Shown here piece by piece: positions 1 to 6,742 of a stretch of DNA of 14,030 nt. The position numbers and the translations under genes were made by a program. Within the stretch, counting starts at the first letter, position 1; each line of letters begins with the position of its first letter. The DNA comes from Planctomycetaceae bacterium UBA6163 (lineage in GTDB: Bacteria > Planctomycetota > Planctomycetia > Pirellulales > Pirellulaceae). A model generated the notes under the pieces. That model saw only the letters and a program-made list of their open reading frames with translations. It was not told the DNA's origin and did no database searches. The stretch is from assembly GCA_002428205.1 (NCBI GenBank), contig DIUH01000162.1, positions 18,466 through 32,495 of the forward strand, given 5' to 3'.

Positions 1-1
1 G

Positions 2-709
2 GCCCGATCGGCTGGGGCCAAGTCTGCCACCGACAACGGGTCGTTGGATTCCGCGCAGGTCGATGGCCAAGCGTCTGATGCCCAGCCCCTAGGGGCAGCA
101 TTAAACCGGGGCGAGGTCGATGCGATTGAGCCGGAAATGCATGAACCCAGTGGTCGCGACCGGGTCGAGTTCGCTCATGATCCGGTGTTTGATTCACCGG
201 GTCATCACCACGCGACCGACATGCCGACTTTGCCGCCATCATTGCAAGCGGAAGATGGCGAAGACGATCCACCCAAGCGTGCGAAGCGTAAGGAAGACGA
301 GCTGGACATGACGCCGATGGTCGACGTTACGTTCCTGCTGCTGATTTTCTTCATGGTTACCGCTTCGTTCAGTCTGCAAAAATCGATGTCGATGCCGCGT
401 CAGCAAAGCGATTTACCCAGTTCGGCTCCGATCGAAGAACCGCCCGAAGAGCCCGACATGGTGACGGTTCAGATCGACGAGTTCGGATCGTTCTTGGTTT
501 TGGCATCCGACTGGGAGCGGGAAACGCCGGGGAAACAGAACTTAATTTCGGCTTTACGCGAAGCGATCGCGCCGTTTGGCGGTGCGGTGACGCTTTCGAT
601 CGAAGTACACGAGGAGGCCAAGTTGCGATACTTGGTCGATTGCATGGACGCCGGTGCGATTTGCAGTTTTGCGGAAGTGAAAATCACTCAGGTCGAGGGC
701 TTTGACTAA
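2..709 (+). CDS. exbD: ExbD/TolR-family biopolymer transport protein, 5'-partial, long N-terminal extension
   Basis: ExbD/TolR proteins are the peptidoglycan-side partners of ExbB/TolQ/MotA-type proton channels; they use the proton motive force to drive work in the envelope. The reading frame is open from base 2 with no stop, so the true start is probably upstream; the earliest start-type codon inside is a TTG at 44. Counting from base 2, the family signature L-D-M-T-P-M-V-D-V-T-F lies at about residues 101-111, with the conserved membrane Asp at residue 108 (codon 323-325). It is followed by one hydrophobic helix (about 109-125) and a C-terminal periplasmic domain of about 110 residues, as in the family. 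The roughly 100 residues before the helix are acidic and Pro/His-rich and end in a basic patch (K-R-A-K-R-K); classical ExbD has only a short cytoplasmic tail. An exbB-type gene is expected just upstream. The family call is secure; the cargo or partner is unknown. Confidence 0.9.
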   Translation, partial: ARSAGAKSATDNGSLDSAQVDGQASDAQPLGAALNRGEVDAIEPEMHEPSGRDRVEFAHDPVFDSPGHHHATDMPTLPPSLQAEDGEDDPPKRAKRKEDELDMTPMVDVTFLLLIFFMVTASFSLQKSMSMPRQQSDLPSSAPIEEPPEEPDMVTVQIDEFGSFLVLASDWERETPGKQNLISALREAIAPFGGAVTLSIEVHEEAKLRYLVDCMDAGAICSFAEVKITQVEGFD

Positions 710-777
710 GCTCCGTTGCAAACTTGCTGGATCGTACCACCGAAACTTATCACTGATTCCACCAGTCCTTTTGTTCA

Positions 778-783
778 TATAAT
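778..783 (+). promoter_or_regulatory. Perfect TATAAT hexamer upstream of the propeller gene
   Basis: The 86-base gap after the exbD-type gene contains a TATAAT 12 bases before the ATG at 796. No good -35 box sits 16-18 bases upstream (the sequence there reads around GATTCC), and there is no Shine-Dalgarno sequence. If used, transcription would start only a few bases before the start codon, giving a nearly leaderless mRNA. The downstream gene may instead be read from the exbD transcript. Confidence 0.2.
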
Positions 784-795
784 TCAAACGCAAAT

Positions 796-3700
796 ATGCT
801 TGCCAACGACCTGCTTGACCGGCTCGAACGCCTCGGTTTGCTGGACCAAGAAATCATCGAAGCGCTTCGCGAGCAGTTGTCACAAAGCGGCGCGCGGGTA
901 ACCCCTGAGAAGATCGCTCAGTTGTTGGTCGAAAATGGCCAATTGACCCGCTTTCAAGCGACCAAATTGATCGGCGAGTTGCGAAACGACGAGTATCCGC
1001 ATCAAACCGATGTTGGCGATGCGGAAGTTGTGGACGCTGAGGCGGTCGACGATCTGGGCTTGGCTGACGGGGTGTTGGAGGCCGAAGCGGTGGCCGACGA
1101 TGCGGAAGAAGTCGTCGAAGTCGAGGCGATCGAAGAAGCCCAACCGGTGTATGCCGAAGCGGTCGACGAAGAAGACGCGATCACCGAAGCGGCTGGCGGC
1201 GGACGCGGATCTAGCCGATACCGTGGCGATGGCGCCAAGAAAGTGAACCTGACGAAAAAGAAGCGAGACGAGACCAGAAGCGTTTGGGATTCGTTCAAAA
1301 TCTATGGTGTCGCGGGCATCGTTATCCTGCTGATTTTGATCGGCGGCGGGCTCTATTTTGTGCTCAGCAAAGGGAACGCTGACGACTTCATCGCCAAGGC
1401 GAACGCGACGTACGACCAACAAAACTACATGGCGGCCGAAAAGGAGTTCACGTCGTTCTTAGGGTCGTTCGGTCAGGCGAACCCGCATTCGTCAGTCGCA
1501 CGCACTCGGTTGACTATGTCCAAGCTGTACCAAATTTCTCAGTACACCGATCCGGTCAAGGCGGTGGATGCGGCGGAGGAATTGTTGCCGACGATCGAGA
1601 ACGAAGCTGGTTTGGATCAAGAGCGAAATAATTTGGCAGCTTTGTTGGTCGCGATCGCCAGCAACATCGCCAAGGAAGCGGCGGCGGTGCCCGAAACGAC
1701 TGAAAAACAACGTCTGCTCAGCGAACTCGATCGCCAGATTCGCATGACCGAAAATCCGCTGTACGTGACTGCATCGGCGCGGCAATCGCTGTCGGCTCAG
1801 TTGCTGGGGATCGCCGAATCGCGAGCCCGGGTGCAACGTGACATCGATCGCAATTTGCGACTCGACGAATCGGTCGCGGCGATGGAACAGGCGCTCAAGA
1901 ACAAGGCAACCAAGGAAGCTTATGACGTTCGGATGACGTTGTTGCGTGAGTTTCCAGAGCTGAGGACCAACCCTAGGATCGTCGAATTGGTGCAATCGGC
2001 CAGCGGAATTCAACAGACTTTGGTAAAGACTGCGACACGGTTGCCATCGGTTGAAACGACCGATTTGGCGTCTGATTCAGTAAAAAATGTGGTGCTGACC
2101 AATCGCACGGCGGGTCAAGCGCCGGGCTTGAGTGATGAAATCATTTATGTTCGCGCTCACGGGTCGATTTTGGCGTTCGCGGCCGTTGACGGAAAAATGC
2201 TGTGGCGTCGCTATGTCGGTTATGGCCAAAGCCACGAACCGGTTTCGATCGACGAGGGTGGTCGAGCCGGGGTATTGCTCAGCGATGCTGATGAGCTGCA
2301 GATCAAACGCAGTGAAAGCAGTTCGGGACGCGTGCTATGGCGAGCCGCGATCGGTGAACCGTTCAGCCAACCGGTTTCCAATCGCGATGAAATCTATGTG
2401 TCGACCGAATCAGGGCGAGTGATTTCGATTGATGCTGAAACGGGCGACCCACGCTGGGCGACCGAGATTCCACAACCGTTGGAACAGAGCCCGGGCGTGA
2501 ATGACCGTCCCGGCAGGCTTTATCTGCCGGGGAATCACAGCAACCTTTACGTGCTGGACAAACGCAACGGAAAGTGTATCGAAAGTTACTACCTTGGCCA
2601 CGCGCCGGGGACCGTCGCAGTACCGCCGATCGCGCTTCAAGGCGGCGATGGCGGCCACGTGTTTGTGTTCGAAAATGCGGGTGCCGACTATGCGTTAATG
2701 CACATCTTGAAGGTCAATCAAGCCGGTGAAAAGCTGACTGTGGCGCAACCGCCATTCCGCTTGGTGGGCAACGTGACGGTGCCGCCCACACTGGTGTTGG
2801 GACGACGATTGATCGTGCTGACCGACCGCGCCCAGATCGCTGTTTACGATATTGAACAAACGGCTGCGACGGCTGAACAAGTCAGCCTTGTGGCCGAGCA
2901 GGTGGCTTCCTACGACGCCGCAACGAATGCTCAGATCGCTGTAGGAAAAAATCAGGTCTGGGTGACCGGAACACGGATCGGGCGTTATGAATTGCAAGTC
3001 AGCACCGGACGTGTGGCGCGGGAATGGGTGATCAACGAAGGCGATTCGTTCATTGGCCGACCGCAAATCATCGAAGAAACGCTTTTCCATGCTCGCGTTT
3101 TGCGTGGCACGTCAGGTGTGCGAGTGACCGCGGCCGACCCGAAGACCGGAAAGCCGTATTGGCAAACCGATGTTGGTGTGCCGGTGTCGATGATCACACC
3201 TGCCCCTGGCGGCAAGTCGTTCCACGTCGTGACGGCCCAGGCGGCCCTGTTCGAATTGGACGCCGCAGCACTGAATGATGGTGCAACGACCGCGCCGATC
3301 GAAAACCCAGGTGGTACCGGGGTCGCGATGCGATTCGAAGATCCGGCAGTAGTCGACAAGGATCGAGCTGTAATGCTGAACCAGGAAACCGGCAGCCAGT
3401 TGAGTGTCTATGACGCGACTCGGCAGCGTGAAAAATTACGGTTGATCACGATGTCATTGCCTGATGGAAAGCCCAGCGGGTCGGGTTTGATCGCTGGCAG
3501 TGGATTCCTTTTGCCGCTGGATTCAGGGCGAATCGTTCTGATGAACTGGCAAACCGGCAGCCAGTTGGGCAGCCCGTTTCAGCCGCCCAGCAGCCCGAAC
3601 ACCAAAGTGAAGTGGTCACAACCGGTCGCCTTGCCATCGGATCCCGATCAGGTAATCGTTGCGGATGATCGCAAGAAGATTTACCGTTTGCGTGTCGGCG

Positions 3701-4206
3701 AACAAGTTCGCGAATTGGCTGCGGAAACGCTCGAATTGCCGCTCCTGGGCCCAAGCACAATCATCGGCGAAACGGTGTTCGCCGCCAGCGCCGGGCCGTC
3801 AGCCGATTTTTTGGTGTCATTTGACGCCGGTTCGTTGGCCAACAAGACCAAACGGCTGATGGACGGACGGGTGACCTGGGGGCCATTCTCGGCCGGCCAA
3901 CTGGTTTTGGTGCGAACCGATGACGGTAAATTACGAGCGTTTGATGTGGCGGGTGAACCGAAGTTTGAGGTCGACCTGCCGGCTGGGCCGATGGTGGACG
4001 GCATTGCACAAACGTCCGACGCGTTGATCGTATGCGGCCGTGATGGGTGGGTTGTTTCGATCGATCCGTCGGCCGGCAAGATGACTGGCAAAACAGATCT
4101 CAGCCAGCCGATTTCCGCACCACCATTGCCGGTCGGAAAACGTTTACTCGTTCCCGGAATGGAGGGTGTCGTTTACATCATCGAAGCCCCACAATCGGTG
4201 CAGTAA
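796..4206 (+). CDS. Membrane-anchored PQQ-type beta-propeller protein with acidic cytoplasmic N-terminus
   Basis: The protein has 1136 residues. Residues 1-60 form a helical module ending in L-V-E-N-G-Q-L-T-R-F-Q-A-T-K-L, resembling the segment in front of planctomycete Ser/Thr kinase domains (GLLT-x-WQA-x-x-L), but no kinase domain follows. Residues 75-132 are a low-complexity Glu/Asp/Ala/Val stretch. A basic patch (about 148-156) precedes a single membrane helix at about 169-190, so the N-terminus should be cytoplasmic and the rest periplasmic. Residues 195-330 look TPR-like. From about 425 to the end lies a beta-propeller with PQQ-type blade turns: D-G-K-M-L-W (465), S-G-R-V-L-W (510), T-G-D-P-R-W (549), N-G-K-C (591), T-G-K-P-Y-W (784). 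The first four are about 40 residues apart. Such propellers include scaffolds (BamB-like) and quinoprotein enzymes; no cofactor residues can be assigned, so a scaffold role is my inference. ATG 796 is the first start after an in-frame stop at 754. The exbD-type gene lies 86 bases upstream. Confidence 0.85.
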   Translation: MLANDLLDRLERLGLLDQEIIEALREQLSQSGARVTPEKIAQLLVENGQLTRFQATKLIGELRNDEYPHQTDVGDAEVVDAEAVDDLGLADGVLEAEAVADDAEEVVEVEAIEEAQPVYAEAVDEEDAITEAAGGGRGSSRYRGDGAKKVNLTKKKRDETRSVWDSFKIYGVAGIVILLILIGGGLYFVLSKGNADDFIAKANATYDQQNYMAAEKEFTSFLGSFGQANPHSSVARTRLTMSKLYQISQYTDPVKAVDAAEELLPTIENEAGLDQERNNLAALLVAIASNIAKEAAAVPETTEKQRLLSELDRQIRMTENPLYVTASARQSLSAQLLGIAESRARVQRDIDRNLRLDESVAAMEQALKNKATKEAYDVRMTLLREFPELRTNPRIVELVQSASGIQQTLVKTATRLPSVETTDLASDSVKNVVLTNRTAGQAPGLSDEIIYVRAHGSILAFAAVDGKMLWRRYVGYGQSHEPVSIDEGGRAGVLLSDADELQIKRSESSSGRVLWRAAIGEPFSQPVSNRDEIYVSTESGRVISIDAETGDPRWATEIPQPLEQSPGVNDRPGRLYLPGNHSNLYVLDKRNGKCIESYYLGHAPGTVAVPPIALQGGDGGHVFVFENAGADYALMHILKVNQAGEKLTVAQPPFRLVGNVTVPPTLVLGRRLIVLTDRAQIAVYDIEQTAATAEQVSLVAEQVASYDAATNAQIAVGKNQVWVTGTRIGRYELQVSTGRVAREWVINEGDSFIGRPQIIEETLFHARVLRGTSGVRVTAADPKTGKPYWQTDVGVPVSMITPAPGGKSFHVVTAQAALFELDAAALNDGATTAPIENPGGTGVAMRFEDPAVVDKDRAVMLNQETGSQLSVYDATRQREKLRLITMSLPDGKPSGSGLIAGSGFLLPLDSGRIVLMNWQTGSQLGSPFQPPSSPNTKVKWSQPVALPSDPDQVIVADDRKKIYRLRVGEQVRELAAETLELPLLGPSTIIGETVFAASAGPSADFLVSFDAGSLANKTKRLMDGRVTWGPFSAGQLVLVRTDDGKLRAFDVAGEPKFEVDLPAGPMVDGIAQTSDALIVCGRDGWVVSIDPSAGKMTGKTDLSQPISAPPLPVGKRLLVPGMEGVVYIIEAPQSVQ

Positions 4207-4406
4207 CGGTCAACATGAATCAAACGAAGGTCAATCGTCCATCCCCGCTGCTCGGCCCCACAAACATAAACTCGCCTTGGCGATGCAATGTCTGGGGAAT
4301 TGGGTTTGGGAATCGGCTGGACAGGCGGTCTGCGACCATGAATAACCGAAATCGTGATTTAATCGCACATCAACACGAGTTCACAATCTTCAAAAATCTT
4401 TCCACC
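4207..4406 (+). other. 200-base spacer before the TPR-SBP gene
   Basis: This is the longest non-coding gap of the envelope cluster. It holds a direct repeat GGGAATTGG (4295-4303) / GGGAATCGG (4308-4316), 13 bases apart, which could be an operator, but nothing ties it to a regulator. I see no clear terminator hairpin with a T-run and no sigma70-like -35/-10 pair. The frame of the following gene stays open through this spacer, with in-frame ATGs at 4215 and 4338, but the residues it would encode look random and the signal peptide begins only at 4407. Confidence 0.3.
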
Positions 4407-6740
4407 ATGAACCGGCTAAGATCCCTTAAGCTCCTGCTGATGATCGCCATCGCGTCTTGCTGTGTCGACAGTGGACCGGTGTTGGCACAGACGGCCAACT
4501 ATTCAACAACCGGCCAACCGGAAGATGACGGATTGATGCTGCTGCAGATCGAGCCCTATGACTTGATCTTCTTCACACCTGAATCGGGTGGCGGTTGGGT
4601 GAAGACACTGCCGTTGCCGTTGCCCAATCGCAAGTTGCCGACGGCCCCCACAGGCACGCTGTCGTTTTCGGTCGTCGGTCTGGAAGCTCAGCGTTTTGCC
4701 GCAAAATGGACCGACATCGCTAAGGTCGATTTGTGGGAAGACCGTTTGCAGCGCGAGGCAAAGACGCGGATTGACCAGGGCGACTTTGTCGGTGCTTATC
4801 CGTTTTTGGCGGTCTTGTTGAGAGACTACCCAACGATTCCCGGGCTGAGGGCGCTGCGGGCTGACTTCCTGATCAAGGACGCCGCAAGACGATTTCGTGC
4901 CGGTGAATTGGAACCGACGCTGGCAATGTTGGAAGAATTGCGGCGGTTCGACCCGTCGTTCAAACCGGAATTGGTTTTCAACGTGATCAGCCAAGTAACC
5001 GACAGCTTGATGCAGCGGATGGTCGACCGCAAGGAACTGGAACAGGCCCAGCAATTGTTGGCTCGGATGAAGAAAAATTATCCCGGCGACCAAGTCACCG
5101 CAATCGCGAAATGGGACAACCGGTTTTTGGAAATGGCCAAGCAGCGTCAGGAAGTGGCCATCGCGGCGCGCGACGTCAAGGATTGGCGGGCGGCTCGCCA
5201 AGCGGCAATCGACAGCCTGTTCTTGTATCCGGCGATCGAAGGCGGCAAGGAACTGATGCGCGAGATCTCCAAAGAGTACCCGCTGGTTCGAGTCGGTGTG
5301 ATGCAAGAGGCGAGCGAACTGGACCCGACCCGGATTGAAAATTGGCCTGCTCGGCGCGCCGGACGATTGGTCTACAGGACGTTGTTCGAAATGCGTGGCA
5401 CTGGGGCCGAAGGTGGCGAATACGACTTTATCTTGGGCGATTCCGAACAGTCGCCCGACCGCTTGCAGTTCGACATGTCGTTTTCGCCACAGAAGATGCG
5501 TCCGCCACTGGACAAGTTCACGTCGCAAATCTTGGCCGACCTATTGGCCGATCGTGCTCGTCCAGGAACGCCCGGCTTTAGCGCGCCATGGGCCGCGACG
5601 CTCAGCCAATTGATGCTCCGTGGCCCCCAACAATTGACCTGCATGATGCGCCAACCTCACGTGTTGCCGTCAAGCCTGTTGCAGATTCGGATCGACGGCG
5701 AAATGCTGGGAATGAAGCCGGGCGACCCAACGGGCGTTTACAGCCGGTTTATGAACGAGCAAGGCGAAACACGTTTCAAACTAATCGGCGAACCGTCGGT
5801 GGAAACTCAACCTCGGGAGATTGTCGAACTGAAGATGGAGACGGCCGCTGATGCCGTTTCTAGCCTGTTGAAAGGCGACATCGATGTGATCGACCACCTT
5901 TACCCCGGTGATGCGAACCGCCTGCGCAGGTCCAATCAGGTGGTTGTCGAAAATTACCCGCTGCCAACGGTTCACATGCTGGTGCCTTGTTCGGATCACG
6001 CTTTCCTGGCTGATCGCAATTTTCGCCGTGCGCTGATTTATGGCATCGATCGCCAAGATATTCTGCAGGGCGAACTTCTCGAAAACCAAGAAACCCCCGG
6101 CTGCCGTGTGATTTCAGGCCCGTTTCCGGCCGGAATCCAAGCGAACGATCCGCTGGCATATGCCTACAATGAACAAGTGATCCCCAGAACTTACCAACCA
6201 CAATTGGCCAAGCTATTGGTCGTATTGGCAACCAAACAAATGGAAGCGGCGGCGGAACGCAAGAAGGAAAAGCCGCCAGCGTTGGAACCGTTAAGGTTAG
6301 CAGTGCCAAACGATGATTTGTCGCGAGTGGCTTGCGAAGCGATTAAGACACAGTGGGAAGCGATGGGATTGAAGGTTGAAACGATCGATCTGCCAACCGG
6401 CCAAGCGATGCCCACACCGGGTACTGCGGATGTCGCTTATGTTGTGGCGGCCGTTTGGGAACCGACCATTGACGCCCGCCGGATCCTCGGCCAAGACGGT
6501 TTAGCGGCCAGCAACGACCAATTCGTCGGCTTGGGCGTTCGCCAAGTCGAAGCGGCCAATACTTGGCGCGACGTCCGTGATCGCTTGCAAGAATTGCACG
6601 CAACGGTGAATCACGAATTGCCCATCATGCCGCTGTGGCAAGTCGTCGACGCCTTCGCGTATCGTCGCGATGTTGTCGGGATTGGACGCGACATTGTCTC
6701 GCTGTATCAAAATGTCGAACGATGGCGGTTGAACTTCTAG
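4407..6740 (+). CDS. Exported TPR-like / SBP_bac_5 solute-binding fusion protein
   Basis: A 777-residue protein. Start 4407 is chosen because M-N-R-L-R-S-L-K begins a textbook signal peptide. Processing is ambiguous: I-A-S-C (15-18) fits a lipobox, while V-L-A before Q28 fits signal peptidase I. Residues about 110-290 are helical and TPR-like, with paired helices such as R-I-D-Q-G-D-F-V-G-A-Y-P-F. From about 295 the sequence follows the family-5 extracellular solute-binding fold (oligopeptide/dipeptide type): V-R-V-G-V at 294-298, the E-L-D-P motif near 304, and the diagnostic N-F-R-R-A-L-I-Y-G-I-D-R at 538-549. The C-terminus (L-P-I-M-P-L-W) is also typical. Ordinary members are about 500-600 residues without a TPR domain and are encoded beside permease and ATPase genes, none of which is here. 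The stop is two bases from the next ATG, so the two are probably cotranslated. The ligand is unknown; a peptide-like or cell-wall fragment is only a guess from the family. Confidence 0.85.
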   Translation: MNRLRSLKLLLMIAIASCCVDSGPVLAQTANYSTTGQPEDDGLMLLQIEPYDLIFFTPESGGGWVKTLPLPLPNRKLPTAPTGTLSFSVVGLEAQRFAAKWTDIAKVDLWEDRLQREAKTRIDQGDFVGAYPFLAVLLRDYPTIPGLRALRADFLIKDAARRFRAGELEPTLAMLEELRRFDPSFKPELVFNVISQVTDSLMQRMVDRKELEQAQQLLARMKKNYPGDQVTAIAKWDNRFLEMAKQRQEVAIAARDVKDWRAARQAAIDSLFLYPAIEGGKELMREISKEYPLVRVGVMQEASELDPTRIENWPARRAGRLVYRTLFEMRGTGAEGGEYDFILGDSEQSPDRLQFDMSFSPQKMRPPLDKFTSQILADLLADRARPGTPGFSAPWAATLSQLMLRGPQQLTCMMRQPHVLPSSLLQIRIDGEMLGMKPGDPTGVYSRFMNEQGETRFKLIGEPSVETQPREIVELKMETAADAVSSLLKGDIDVIDHLYPGDANRLRRSNQVVVENYPLPTVHMLVPCSDHAFLADRNFRRALIYGIDRQDILQGELLENQETPGCRVISGPFPAGIQANDPLAYAYNEQVIPRTYQPQLAKLLVVLATKQMEAAAERKKEKPPALEPLRLAVPNDDLSRVACEAIKTQWEAMGLKVETIDLPTGQAMPTPGTADVAYVVAAVWEPTIDARRILGQDGLAASNDQFVGLGVRQVEAANTWRDVRDRLQELHATVNHELPIMPLWQVVDAFAYRRDVVGIGRDIVSLYQNVERWRLNF

Positions 6741-6742
6741 TA

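Noticed and set aside
880..1422. 180-codon open frame on the - strand
   Set aside because: It is the antisense of the acidic and membrane part of the propeller protein; the D/R/F-rich product mirrors the GAA/GAC-rich tract on the + strand.
4047..4406. Upstream extension of the TPR-SBP reading frame, which overlaps the end of the propeller gene
   Set aside because: The added residues resemble no domain and would bury the signal peptide about 120 residues inside the protein. Start 4407 gives a normal exported protein.
4503..5528. 341-codon open frame on the - strand
   Set aside because: It lies wholly inside the TPR-SBP gene, whose + strand product has a signal peptide and recognisable family motifs. 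The antisense product is rich in Arg/Gln/His/Phe without any recognisable domain, as expected for a shadow in moderately GC-rich DNA.
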